This document shows, in pieces, positions 1 to 8,997 of a DNA stretch of 64,000 nt (its first letter is position 1; the number at the start of each line of letters is the position of its first letter). Below the pieces are notes generated by a model. The model did not search any database. It was not told the origin of the DNA and saw only the letters and a list, made by a program, of their open reading frames with translations. The position numbers were made by a program, and so were the translations under genes. The stretch lies in assembly GCF_000507845.1 (NCBI RefSeq), contig NZ_KI669454.1, forward strand, positions 372,001 to 436,000. Reading direction: 5' to 3'. Origin of the DNA: Helicobacter macacae MIT 99-5501. Its GTDB lineage: Bacteria > Campylobacterota > Campylobacteria > Campylobacterales > Helicobacteraceae.

Positions 1-392
1 TGAAGTCAGGGGATACATTTTTGCGTGATACTTTGCGACTGCTAAATGCAGACATAAAGCGCGTAGAAGTAGACACTAGGGCAAGCCTAGATGATAGTGC
101 GATTAGCGACATAATAAAAAAAGCTGCCAAACAGCGACAAGACGCCATAGATGCTTACAAAAAAGGCGGGCGAGATGACTTGCTAGCAAAGGAGCAAAAA
201 GAGCTAGACATCATCACTTCTTATTTGCCTGCACAGCTTAGCGATAGTGAGCTACAATCCAAGCTAGAATCCATAATCAAAGAAGTGGGTGCAACTAGCC
301 CAAAAGATATGGGCAAAGTAATGGCTAGTGCAAAATCCCTAAACGCCGATGGGCGTAGAATCTCACAAATGGTAAAGACACTTTTGGGCTAG
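1..392 (+). CDS. GatB/YqeY domain protein, 5' end cut by window
   Basis: This is a YqeY-like protein, a small family related to the C-terminal tRNA-handling domain of GatB, probably linked to tRNA amidation or tRNA binding. The frame is open from the first base: the codons before TTG 21 read KSGDTF and run directly into the conserved LRLLNADIKRVEVDTR helix. The preceding ATG or upstream codons are therefore outside the window, and TTG 21 is not the real start. The visible 123+ residues end in the usual SLNADGRRISQMVK tail. YqeY proteins are about 148 residues, so roughly 20 residues are missing. The next gene follows after 53 bases on the same strand. The exact role is not established even in well-studied bacteria. 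Confidence 0.85.
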   Translation, partial: KSGDTFLRDTLRLLNADIKRVEVDTRASLDDSAISDIIKKAAKQRQDAIDAYKKGGRDDLLAKEQKELDIITSYLPAQLSDSELQSKLESIIKEVGATSPKDMGKVMASAKSLNADGRRISQMVKTLLG

Positions 393-445
393 ATTTAAGG
401 TAAATTTAGCTAGCAATTTTTAAGCAAAATCTACATATAGCCTAA

Positions 446-1546
446 ATGCAGCTTGGCAAAATCCAAACACTTACTATCACGCGCTTTAGCCCAAATGGTG
501 CGTATTTGGGCAAAAGCGCGACAAATACAAAATCCACAAATACACAAAAAAGCAAAATATATAAGCAAAAATCTACACAAATCCCCTCACAAACTCTTGC
601 CCAAATCCCCATAAACGAAGTGCTATTGCCAAATAAATTTTGCCCTAGCGGTGCAAAGGTGGGCGATGAAGTGCAAGTCTTTATCTACACGGATTCGCAA
701 GATAGATTTATCGCCACCACACAATCCCCGCTAGCCACACTAGGACAAATCGCGTTTTTGCGCGTGGTAAGCGTGGGACAAAACGGCGTGTTTTTGGACT
801 TGGGGCTTGATAAAGATATATTTATGCCTAGCAAAAATCCCAAATCCTACGCGCTAGACTCGCTCGTAGCAGTGAAAATCTGCGCTGATAAGTCCCACCG
901 ACTTATCGCAAAAAAGGGCATAAAAGACACGCTTAAGCCCTACAAAGCAAAACATAGAGGCACGAAGGTAGAGATTTTGCCTTTTGAGATAAGTCCTCTT
1001 GGTGTGGGCTGTGTGGTGGAGGGCAAATACTATGGATTGCTATATACTTCGCAAAGTAGCCCTAAAGCAAAATCTACTCACAGGGATTTTGCTAGCAAAG
1101 ATTCTACTCGCAAAGACTTTTATTACACGGATTTTCCCACAAAATCTAGCCAAAATCCTCTCAATATAGATTCTAGCGAGCTGCTAAAAAAGCTAGGGCT
1201 AAGTCTAGGGGCAAAATCAAGTGCTTTTATACAAAATGTGCGCCCTGATGGCAAGCTGGACTTGACCCTACAAAGTAAGGCAAACACCAAAGATGAAGCA
1301 CAAAAAGTGCTAGAGATTTTGCACTCACTGCAAAAGGCTAATGAAGTGCTAGAGTTTCACTACGATAGTCCTCCACAGATTTTGGATAAAACCTTTGGCA
1401 TAAGCAAAAAGGCTTTCAAGCGCGTGCTTTCTCATCTAATAGCCACTTCTTGTATAGAATTGAAAGAGGGCAAAATCGCCCTGCTAGATTCTGTGCAAAG
1501 CCCACATAAAAGCACCAAAAATCCTAGATTTAGCCAAAAGCCTTAG
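446..1546 (+). CDS. CvfB-like S1-domain RNA-binding protein
   Basis: This 366-residue protein resembles the CvfB/YitL family: tandem S1-like OB folds followed by a C-terminal winged helix. The S1 signatures are visible as EVLLPNKFCPSG..VGDEVQVFIYTDSQDR near residues 58-90, and as LGQIAFLRVVSVGQNGVFLDLGLDKDIFMP near 98-130. The C-terminal FGISKKAFKRVLSHLI is the winged-helix part. A lysine/serine-rich stretch of about 30 residues (KSATNTKSTNTQKSKIYKQK) interrupts the first S1 fold, and another low-complexity stretch lies near residues 210-240. Such inserts are common in proteins of this window. CvfB proteins bind RNA and affect virulence-factor expression in Staphylococcus; the role in Helicobacter is unknown. 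Confidence 0.75.
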   Translation: MQLGKIQTLTITRFSPNGAYLGKSATNTKSTNTQKSKIYKQKSTQIPSQTLAQIPINEVLLPNKFCPSGAKVGDEVQVFIYTDSQDRFIATTQSPLATLGQIAFLRVVSVGQNGVFLDLGLDKDIFMPSKNPKSYALDSLVAVKICADKSHRLIAKKGIKDTLKPYKAKHRGTKVEILPFEISPLGVGCVVEGKYYGLLYTSQSSPKAKSTHRDFASKDSTRKDFYYTDFPTKSSQNPLNIDSSELLKKLGLSLGAKSSAFIQNVRPDGKLDLTLQSKANTKDEAQKVLEILHSLQKANEVLEFHYDSPPQILDKTFGISKKAFKRVLSHLIATSCIELKEGKIALLDSVQSPHKSTKNPRFSQKP

Positions 1547-1715
1547 CAAATACCATAAAGCCTTTTTATCCACGATTCAAACTTTCATAAAAGACTCCAA
1601 AAGATTCTTAAAAATCCGCTAAAACACGCTTAAAAACCACTACTTACATTTGTCTAATATTCAAGTTGCTAAATCCGCGATTTACCAAGCAAGAGCACCA
1701 AGCAGCCACATTGAC

Positions 1716-1729
1716 AAAAAAAAAAAAAA
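1716..1729. repeat. A14 homopolymer tract upstream of the helicase operon
   Basis: Fourteen consecutive A residues lie about 115 bases upstream of ATG 1844, in the context GAC-A14-CGG. Almost the same context (GAC-A13-CGG) recurs at 54734-54750 upstream of the autotransporter. Homopolymers of this length slip during replication in Helicobacter and can change promoter spacing. Whether this one regulates the operon is inference. Confidence 0.8.
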
Positions 1730-1762
1730 CGGCTAAGATTCCCCCTCTACTTCTTTGCTAAT

Positions 1763-1801
1763 AAGTGATAAAAAGCCTAAGATTTTTGCTTTTTATCGCT
1801 T
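1763..1801 (+). promoter_or_regulatory. Inverted repeat in the leader of the Mokosh-like operon
   Basis: AAGTGATAAAAAGC and GCTTTTTATCGCTT form a 14-bp inverted repeat with one mismatch and an 11-base loop, ending 43 bases before ATG 1844. It may be an operator, an attenuator-like hairpin in the mRNA leader, or a terminator for the upstream gene. It lacks a clean T-run directly after the right arm, which weakens the terminator reading. Confidence 0.55.
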
Positions 1802-1843
1802 GACTTCCAAGCCAAACAAAATCTAAATAAAGGGGAATAAGCT

Positions 1844-4800
1844 ATGAAAATTTTAGGCAAGTATGAAATCATAGAGCAGTTTTCAAGCGATGAGTTTAGA
1901 GCGCGAGATTTGCACAAAAACTATTTCATAAAGCGCGTTAGAAAAGAGGGCTTAGATGAGACTATGCACTCCCATCTAGCCCAAAATCTCCAAGACTTTC
2001 GGCACAAAAATCTTATCAATATCAGCATTGATGAAGATGATGAGTTTTTCTATGCCATTAGAGAGGACTTTGAGAGGGAGGAGTATCGCCCCTTAAGCCC
2101 AGAAATATTTAAAAATAGCGATGAGGTGGATTATACGCGCTTATTAGAGTGCTATTTGCAGATTTTTGATGCGATTAGCTATATCCACTCAAAAGGGCTA
2201 TATCACGGCAACATAAGCACAAATAAGATTTTGGTTACTAGGGATAATCGCGTGTTTTTGCTAGACTTTGGCAAAAGCTATTTTTATGCCTTACTAGGCG
2301 ATGATGAGAAGCACTTCAAAGCCCCCGAGCAGCTAGCAGAGATAAAGGCTGACATTGACATAATGGCGGATATTTTTTCATTTGGGCTATGTATGCTAAA
2401 CCTACTGCTTGGGACATTTGAGGATTTTGAATTCAACAAAAATTACAAAAACCCAAGCGATTTGGAAAATATCTATGAAAAAATCCAAAATGACTATGAT
2501 TTAGAATCTAGTGAGAATGAAATCTTTTTGCTTATCCGCAAAATGACGGCACTAAACCCACAGGATAGAATTTCACTTGATGATTTGGGTAAAGAATTAA
2601 GGGCGATTTTAAGGCAAAATAAGCAAACCTACAAATTTGAGCTAAATCTATCTAATAGTGTAGAGGAAAAATACCGCGAGATACACGAGCTTAGCGTCTA
2701 TGAGCTAAAAGAGCATATCCAAAGCAGAATTGAGGGCAAAAAATCTTTTTGGGAGTTTGGGCTAGATAAAAATAAAGACCGTGAGGAAATCAAAATCGCT
2801 TGCGGGGATTTAATCTTTTGCTGTTCAGCTAAGGACTCAAGCTATCTTTTTTGCTTCTCTATCTTAGAAAATCAAAAAATGTTAGAAAATCTCTATGCAA
2901 ATGGCTTGGAGTTTGATAATGACTTTATCATCACCACAGGACATAATCATAGCTATGAATGCGACAATATACAAAATATAAAGGACGAGCTAAAACGCGA
3001 CTTTGAAATGCAAAAGCTCCGCAACAGAGGGCTTGAAACAGATAGAAAAGCAATCGCCACAGAGGAGGAGCTACTTCGTGCTGAAAAAGAAACTATCGAC
3101 TTAAAGAAAAATGTAATCCTAGCGCAATTTAAAAGCGTAAATAAAGGCAAAGATACGATGACATTTGAGCGAATCGAGATTGATAAATGTAGCCAAAAGG
3201 ATAGAGAAAAATTTACCGAGATTTTAAAAACAGCACAAAATAATCAATTTACCAAAACTAAAAAAGGCAAAAAGCCAAGAGATTTAACCAAAGTGCGCGA
3301 TTTTCAAAGCACAGATAAAGTCATCATTCAATCCATTGAGCCTGACTTATCAGTAGAGCTAAAAGGCGAAGTATCCTCTCTAAATCTAGCCAAAAAAGAA
3401 ATCATCGTGCAACTTGACAAGTATAAAGATGTCAATCAAAACACATTGCAAAACGCAATCCTTACTATCGCTTATGATTATCAAATGGAAGAAATTTTGT
3501 GGAGCAAAAAAGATAAGGCGTTAAGCGATTTAAAAGAAGCCAAAACGCAAATCCCCAATCTTTTGCGCAAGATAAATGAGCCAAAGGAGCTAAGAGAAAA
3601 TGTCCTTGTAGAGATTCCTAGCTTTTTTGATGAAAATTTAGATGAAAATCAACAAGAGGCGGTGATAAAAACGCTTAGTTTAGATAGTGATAGTGAAATA
3701 CTGCTTATCCAAGGACCTCCGGGCACAGGCAAAACAACGACTATCACAGAGATGATTCGCCAAATTCAAAAGCGACATAGACACGCCAAGATTTTGGTAG
3801 CCTCTCAAAGCAATCAAGCTGTGGATAATGTGCTAGAAAAAATCTGCATAAATGAGGATAAAATCTTGCGCATAGGCAATGATGAATCCAAGATGAGTGA
3901 TATAGCAAAACAATTTATCCCAAATAAAGTGCTAGATAGGCTTATCAAAGACAATAGAGCGCGAATCAAAGCAAATCCTATCAGCGATGAAAATCCAAGT
4001 ATAGAAACTAAGCTACAAGAGCTACAAGGCGACTTTGACAAAGCCTTGCAAACAATCACGGCAAAAATGAGCGCAAAAACAGGCGAAAAATCAAAAGAAA
4101 GCGAACTAGCCACACTTTTTCTAAAAAATATCCGCGTTATTTTTGGGACATTGCTAGGCATATCCTCGCGGAAAGATTTTAGAGATATTGTCTTTGATTT
4201 TGCTATTGTCGATGAGGCAGGGAGAGCTACGCTTAGTGAGCTATGTGTGCCTTGCATCAAAGCTAGGCATATCGTGCTAGTAGGCGACCACAAGCAGTTA
4301 GCCCCTGTCATCGATGATGAAATCGCTAGCAATTTAAATAGCAATTTCCCCAAAAAAGAGGTGGGGACTTCGTTTTTTGAGCGGTATTTCGAGCGACTTA
4401 GTGAGAAAAAAGCAGAAGTGCCATATTTAGAAAATTTCCGCCATAGGCTTATCTACAACTACCGCGCCGAGCATAAAATCTGCGAGCTTTACAATCAGCC
4501 ATTTTATGAGGGTGAGCTAAAAGAAGCACTAGCAATAAAAGGCAAAAGAGAGCATAATCTCTCTCCACTCTTTAAATCCAGCGCGGTGTGGATAGATACG
4601 AGCAAAAGAGATGATAGAGAGGACACCCAAGCAGGCACAGGCAAAATAAACCACTGCAATGCCTCTATCATCTCATCTACTCTAAAAATTTTGCTAGATA
4701 AATCAAAAGAGCAAAATCTAAGCCACAGCATAGGAATCATCACACCTTATAGAGCGCAGACAAATTTGCTAAAAGATAAGCTAAAAGGCATAAAAGCTGA

Positions 4801-5197
4801 ATTTAAAGAGCTTTATGCAGATAAGGCAAGTAATGATAAAGACTTGCGCAATGGCTTTGACATAGGCACAGTCGATAGCTTCCAAGGGAGTGATAGGGAT
4901 ATAATCATCTATGATTGTGTCCGCTCATCAAAGGCAAAAAATAGCAAAGAGGATAGAGAAAAAAGAAGCGGTGGCAAAATCGACTTTATCGCTGATGAAA
5001 AGCGACTTAATGTTTCATTATCTCGTGCAAAAAAGCTACTTATCATCGTAGGCGATATGGAGTTTTTGTATAGGGCGAGTGTAAGCGAGGGGATAAATCC
5101 GTTTTATAAAATCATAGACTTTATCCACAAGCATAAAGAAGACTATCACATAATCCCCGCACCACAAACACAAAATAAAGGAGGCAAAAATGGCTAA
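1844..5197 (+). CDS. mkoA: Kinase-like/SF1 helicase fusion, Mokosh type I MkoA-like
   Basis: This 1117-residue fusion has an N-terminal protein-kinase fold and a C-terminal UPF1/COG1112-type superfamily 1 helicase. In the kinase part, the VAIK-type lysine is near K30, DFG is at 141-143, APE at 160-162, and a DxFSFG helix lies near 176-181. The catalytic HRD loop reads HGN (121-123), so the catalytic Asp is replaced and this may be a pseudokinase. The helicase motifs are GPPGTGKTT (about 624), the DEAGRA Walker B motif (about 790), GDHKQLAP (about 814), VDSFQGSDRD (about 1010) and NVSLSRAK (about 1055). A coiled region links the two halves. The gene overlaps the PLD-nuclease gene by 8 bases. 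Kinase plus helicase next to a PLD nuclease is the described architecture of type I Mokosh anti-phage defence, in which MkoA carries both domains. The assignment is from domain architecture; no alignment was run. Confidence 0.82.
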   Translation: MKILGKYEIIEQFSSDEFRARDLHKNYFIKRVRKEGLDETMHSHLAQNLQDFRHKNLINISIDEDDEFFYAIREDFEREEYRPLSPEIFKNSDEVDYTRLLECYLQIFDAISYIHSKGLYHGNISTNKILVTRDNRVFLLDFGKSYFYALLGDDEKHFKAPEQLAEIKADIDIMADIFSFGLCMLNLLLGTFEDFEFNKNYKNPSDLENIYEKIQNDYDLESSENEIFLLIRKMTALNPQDRISLDDLGKELRAILRQNKQTYKFELNLSNSVEEKYREIHELSVYELKEHIQSRIEGKKSFWEFGLDKNKDREEIKIACGDLIFCCSAKDSSYLFCFSILENQKMLENLYANGLEFDNDFIITTGHNHSYECDNIQNIKDELKRDFEMQKLRNRGLETDRKAIATEEELLRAEKETIDLKKNVILAQFKSVNKGKDTMTFERIEIDKCSQKDREKFTEILKTAQNNQFTKTKKGKKPRDLTKVRDFQSTDKVIIQSIEPDLSVELKGEVSSLNLAKKEIIVQLDKYKDVNQNTLQNAILTIAYDYQMEEILWSKKDKALSDLKEAKTQIPNLLRKINEPKELRENVLVEIPSFFDENLDENQQEAVIKTLSLDSDSEILLIQGPPGTGKTTTITEMIRQIQKRHRHAKILVASQSNQAVDNVLEKICINEDKILRIGNDESKMSDIAKQFIPNKVLDRLIKDNRARIKANPISDENPSIETKLQELQGDFDKALQTITAKMSAKTGEKSKESELATLFLKNIRVIFGTLLGISSRKDFRDIVFDFAIVDEAGRATLSELCVPCIKARHIVLVGDHKQLAPVIDDEIASNLNSNFPKKEVGTSFFERYFERLSEKKAEVPYLENFRHRLIYNYRAEHKICELYNQPFYEGELKEALAIKGKREHNLSPLFKSSAVWIDTSKRDDREDTQAGTGKINHCNASIISSTLKILLDKSKEQNLSHSIGIITPYRAQTNLLKDKLKGIKAEFKELYADKASNDKDLRNGFDIGTVDSFQGSDRDIIIYDCVRSSKAKNSKEDREKRSGGKIDFIADEKRLNVSLSRAKKLLIIVGDMEFLYRASVSEGINPFYKIIDFIHKHKEDYHIIPAPQTQNKGGKNG

Positions 5198-6689
5198 GAA
5201 AAAAGTAGCACCACAAACTAACGAGCATACCAAATCTGCGGAGTCTATCTATGATAAATTTGATATGCACTTACTCACGCACAAATACAGCGACTACTAC
5301 ATAAGCAAAAAAGAGAGCGATGAAAATTTGGCGCAAATGGGGCTAGTAAAGGAGGGCGATGAGAATGATGAAGGCGATTTTGTATGGTATGACACTAGGG
5401 AAGTTTTTTATCCTGTATATAAAACTATCATAGACTATCAAATCACAACAATTCAGCCTATCCACCCTATCATCATAGCGATTTTGAAATCTGTGAAATA
5501 CTTAGAAACGCTAAAAAATGCCAATATTGCCCAAAAGCTAAAATCTATCACACAGCTTGATGATGAAATCTATGGCAGTATAATTGCCGAACTCATAACC
5601 AAAGGACTGCTAAATAATGAAAATGATAAAATACGACTAAGCAATAAAGGCAAAGACGCGCTAAAAAAGGAAAAAGAAAAGATTGTCAATGATGAAAGCG
5701 CGGTAGTAGCGATTGATGGTATATATAATGAAGTGCTAGAAGTCGTTAAAAGTGTCAAAGAGATGAATCTGCCACATAAGCCAAGTAAAGATTCTATCGA
5801 GCTAAAGCCTTTATTTAAAGCGCGTCCTAGGAGTGAAAGTCTCTATGAGGAATTTAGCGAGAACAAAACACTATATCAAGTCCTAGTCGAAGCACTGCAA
5901 GGGCTAGATAGTGTAGATAAGTATAGTATAGATGATGCAGGACAAAGCGAAAGACAAAGCACGGAAGTAAGCAATATCCTAGCCGTGCGTGATGTGAGAA
6001 AATTTTACAAAAAATACATTTGCTTATTTTACAAAAACGCGCACGATGAAGAAAAAATCCTAGTCGTTGATGAGAGATATGAGATAAACGCAGAAATCAC
6101 AAAGCTATTTGATAGGCTAATAAGTGAGCAAAATCTAACCCCAAGCAATGCTAACTCTAACGCGTGGAAAGACAAAGAGGATAAACGCGAAAGACTTAGC
6201 AAAGAAGTGATAGAATCTAGGCTTAAATCTGCTCTAGATTTGAGCGAGGGGGCGATGCTTGAAGTGGGCGAGCATAAGCGGTATTTTATCTATGTGCTTA
6301 AAAACGCTAAAAAGCATATCTACATACAAAGCCCTTGGGTGCGCCACAATGTGCTAGAAATCTATAAAGAGTATATACAATCCGCGCTAGAAAAAGGCGT
6401 AAAAATAACTATCAAATACGGAATGCAAAAGCGAGGTGAGAAAGACAAACAAGAGATTGATGAAAAAGCACTAGCTTATCTTAACGAGCTAAAAGCAAAG
6501 TATGGCAATTTCAGCCTAAAGCACGGCAGTGATGACCACTCTAAAATCATCATTTGTGATGATGAGTTTATGATAGTGGGGAGTTTTAATTGGCTAAGTT
6601 TCGCTCCTAGAGATGATAAGCGAAGCGAAACTTCCACCATAAACAAAAACAAAGAATCAATCAAAAAGCAAATCGCCAAATTTGACTAA
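5190..6689 (+). CDS. mkoB: PLD-family nuclease, Mokosh MkoB-like
   Basis: This 499-residue protein has one clear C-terminal HKD motif: H450-S-K, then D, then GSFNW, in the HxKx4Dx6GSxN spacing of phospholipase D-type nucleases. The upstream part of the fold reads HIYIQSPWVRHNVLEIY (about 375-395) and VKITIKYGM. With a single HKD motif the protein probably dimerises to build the active site. The N-terminal 350 residues contain a winged-helix-like stretch (near 110-150) but no other domain I recognise. ATG 5190 has the strong site GGAGG and overlaps the helicase stop, so the two are translationally coupled. With the helicase it fits the nuclease half of type I Mokosh. No transmembrane segment is visible. 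Confidence 0.82.
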   Translation: MAKKKVAPQTNEHTKSAESIYDKFDMHLLTHKYSDYYISKKESDENLAQMGLVKEGDENDEGDFVWYDTREVFYPVYKTIIDYQITTIQPIHPIIIAILKSVKYLETLKNANIAQKLKSITQLDDEIYGSIIAELITKGLLNNENDKIRLSNKGKDALKKEKEKIVNDESAVVAIDGIYNEVLEVVKSVKEMNLPHKPSKDSIELKPLFKARPRSESLYEEFSENKTLYQVLVEALQGLDSVDKYSIDDAGQSERQSTEVSNILAVRDVRKFYKKYICLFYKNAHDEEKILVVDERYEINAEITKLFDRLISEQNLTPSNANSNAWKDKEDKRERLSKEVIESRLKSALDLSEGAMLEVGEHKRYFIYVLKNAKKHIYIQSPWVRHNVLEIYKEYIQSALEKGVKITIKYGMQKRGEKDKQEIDEKALAYLNELKAKYGNFSLKHGSDDHSKIIICDDEFMIVGSFNWLSFAPRDDKRSETSTINKNKESIKKQIAKFD

Positions 6690-6989
6690 GTGAGATTTAA
6701 AATTTCTGCTAAAACACGCAAACATAACGCGCAAGATTTGGCGCAATAAAGTAACAACAAAAGTTAGAGGATACACAAAAAGTTATTTATAGATTTTATA
6801 AAGGGCTCTAGTGGCTAAAAAGTTATAAATTTTTATAAATTCGTCAAATGCAAAAAGTATTTTGCACTTTCATCTTTGCTATCTAATGTATGTTTCATCA
6901 CACAAGATTTGCCACGGAGGATTTTTGCTAATGCTTTGCGTTTGGTGCAAAAACATTAGCGGGCTAAAAGTGAGATTTCTTAGATTGCT
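6690..6989. other. Intergenic region between convergent genes
   Basis: These 300 bases separate the convergent PLD-nuclease gene and the secreted-protein gene. TGCAAAA-AGTA-TTTTGCA near 6849 forms a 7-bp hairpin that could end transcription, but no T-run follows. No gene was seen. Confidence 0.5.
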
Positions 6990-8807
6990 CTAAAATCTCA
7001 AAATATCTATCGGTTGTAAAATCTGCTCTTGTGGGGCTGGTGTGGGCTCGGCTTTTTGTGGCTCGAGATTGGATTCTTTTTTTTCTGTGCTGCTTGGACT
7101 TAGGGCGTCTAGGTTTGCGTTTATCTCATCTTTGAAGTGGCTTTTATCAATTAGCTCTTTATATTTTGTCTTATATTCGCCACCCAATCCTTTTTTTGGT
7201 GAGTTGTTATTCCACACTACTCCACACTTTTTGCCGATGATTTTGCAACCTGTTTGAAACTTGGCATTGCAAGTTTCTTCTATCGGTTCGCATTTGCTAT
7301 AAAACTCCTCCCCACCCACAATCCTCAAGTCCGCCGTCTCGATACTTTCATAAATAGGAGTTAGTTTTTCTTTTTTGATAAATGCCAAAATCTGCTCCTC
7401 TGTGTCGATTCTAGGCTCTTGATAGGATTGGAGGATTTTTGCGTATTCTTTTTTGGTTTCTTCTTCTAGTTTTTGTTTGTAGGCTAGGATTTTGTTGTTC
7501 CACTCTTGTGAGATTCTCATCATTTCGGCTAGCTGCTTTTGCTGTTTTTCTTCTTTTTGCTGATATGCTTTTGCCATTTTTAGTGTTTTTTCATCTGGGG
7601 CTTTTGTCGTCCTTTTTGCGTTGTAGTCTTGGACTTCTTGGTAAGCCTGCCAATCCTCATCTATGACTTTTTCTAGCGTATTTTGTGCGATATTATCTGG
7701 GTTAAACCCACTTAATGCCTGCTCTTTGAATTTCTCTAAATCTTTTTCTGCCTTGCTTGGAGTGGGTGGCTTTATCCTTTGGCTTGCTTTTTGATAGGCT
7801 TTGGTGTATAGCTCTTTGTTTTGTCCTATGCTGTTGAATCTTTGCTCATCTATGTATTTTGTTATGGCGTATTTTCGCACGATGAGTGCTCCACCACTTG
7901 ATGAATAGTGAGATATGATTATGTTGTCTTTTTCCTCTTTATTTTTGAGTTTTTCTTTTGAGATTTCCTTTGTTATCCCACTTCTAAATAGCCCGCCCGC
8001 GCAACTATACACTTGAGATAGTTTGTCTTTTGGGTTTAGAGTGGTGGTGTAGCTACCATTTGGGCATCCACCTCTTAGGGAATTGTTTATCATTACCCCT
8101 CTACCGCTGTAATAATTCTCTATATCTGTGATAATGCTAGCAAATGGTGCGAATTTGGAATTTATATTTGTCCCTTGTGTGGAGGTGCTAAAACTTATTA
8201 GCTCTACGCTTTTGTCATTATAAGCTCTAGGTGTGTAACCGACATCTACTTTGTCATAGCTAGCTTTGTCGCCACCATCAAACACAACACTAATACCCCT
8301 AATAGAGCACAAACCCCTACTCATCGCTTGTGCGTCAAATGTCATATTTATCTTTGAAAGTCGCTTGGCAAATTCCCCAAAATCTGCTTTTAGTTTCTCA
8401 TCTTTTAGCTTATTATAAAGGCATTGTGCGCTTTCTGCGTAGCTGCGGGCATCACAGCCCATATTTATGCTTCTTAGCCTTTTTATTGTCGCTTCATATC
8501 CGCTTGAATCCACGCTTGGAAAAGGGGTAGAGCCTTTTTCTAGGAGATGAGCCATTTTTAGGTTTAATAGATTATTTTTGATATTTAGCCTCACTTCATC
8601 AAGGAGTGATTTTTTGCCACACACTCCTAGCTCTTTTGATTTTTTTGACTCTTGGGCTTTTTTGTCGTTTTCATCTAAGGCTTGTAGATTTTCTATCGCA
8701 AGTGCGCTTTGGGTAAAGACTCCCACGCAAGCTAGCTTAAAAGCTAGATTTTTGATTTTTTTGAAAGTTTTAGAGTTTTTTGCTCTATTTTGTTGTGTGA
8801 TTTTCAT
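6990..8807 (-). CDS. Secreted protein of unknown function, coiled-coil rich
   Basis: This 605-residue protein is of a family I do not recognise. ATG 8807 has GAGGA seven bases upstream. The N-terminus is basic and followed by a hydrophobic stretch (LAFKLACVGVFTQSALA, about 26-42), which reads as a Sec signal peptide cleaved after ALA. The middle (about 330-480) is rich in K, E and Q and likely coiled coil. Cysteines cluster in the N-terminal third and again near 510-540 (CEPIEETCNAKFQTGCKIIGKKC), suggesting disulfides in the periplasm or outside. The C-terminus is proline/glutamate-rich and disordered. It stands alone, convergent with the Mokosh-like operon. No substrate or partner can be inferred. 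Confidence 0.6.
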   Translation of the reverse strand: MKITQQNRAKNSKTFKKIKNLAFKLACVGVFTQSALAIENLQALDENDKKAQESKKSKELGVCGKKSLLDEVRLNIKNNLLNLKMAHLLEKGSTPFPSVDSSGYEATIKRLRSINMGCDARSYAESAQCLYNKLKDEKLKADFGEFAKRLSKINMTFDAQAMSRGLCSIRGISVVFDGGDKASYDKVDVGYTPRAYNDKSVELISFSTSTQGTNINSKFAPFASIITDIENYYSGRGVMINNSLRGGCPNGSYTTTLNPKDKLSQVYSCAGGLFRSGITKEISKEKLKNKEEKDNIIISHYSSSGGALIVRKYAITKYIDEQRFNSIGQNKELYTKAYQKASQRIKPPTPSKAEKDLEKFKEQALSGFNPDNIAQNTLEKVIDEDWQAYQEVQDYNAKRTTKAPDEKTLKMAKAYQQKEEKQQKQLAEMMRISQEWNNKILAYKQKLEEETKKEYAKILQSYQEPRIDTEEQILAFIKKEKLTPIYESIETADLRIVGGEEFYSKCEPIEETCNAKFQTGCKIIGKKCGVVWNNNSPKKGLGGEYKTKYKELIDKSHFKDEINANLDALSPSSTEKKESNLEPQKAEPTPAPQEQILQPIDILRF

Positions 8808-8997
8808 ATCAAGTCCTCTTTTGTGGATTTAGTTAAATTGCTAAGATTATAAAGGCTACATTATATCTTAGATTTTTGGGTATAAAGAAAAAATTTTGGT
8901 TATTTGAAAATATTATTTTTGTTTATTATTTATATGATTTTGCCTAAAACAAATGATTTATTTACAAGTTTGTCTTTTTGTGAAAAAAACTTAAATA

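Larger units (their letters stand above)
1547..1843. other. Intergenic region upstream of the Mokosh-like operon
   Basis: No gene was seen in these 297 bases. They hold a 14-A tract and a near-perfect inverted repeat, both listed separately, and end in a good ribosome binding site (AAGGGG, 9 bases before ATG 1844). A clear -35/-10 pair was not recognised. Confidence 0.6.

Noticed and set aside
1763-1801. Rho-independent terminator of the CvfB-like gene
   Set aside because: The hairpin is more than 200 bases after the stop and has no T-run after the right arm; an operator or leader role fits as well.
3814-4353. Long minus-strand frame opposite the helicase gene
   Set aside because: It mirrors the codon pattern of the helicase, has no ribosome site, and the serine/leucine-rich product is typical of an antisense shadow.
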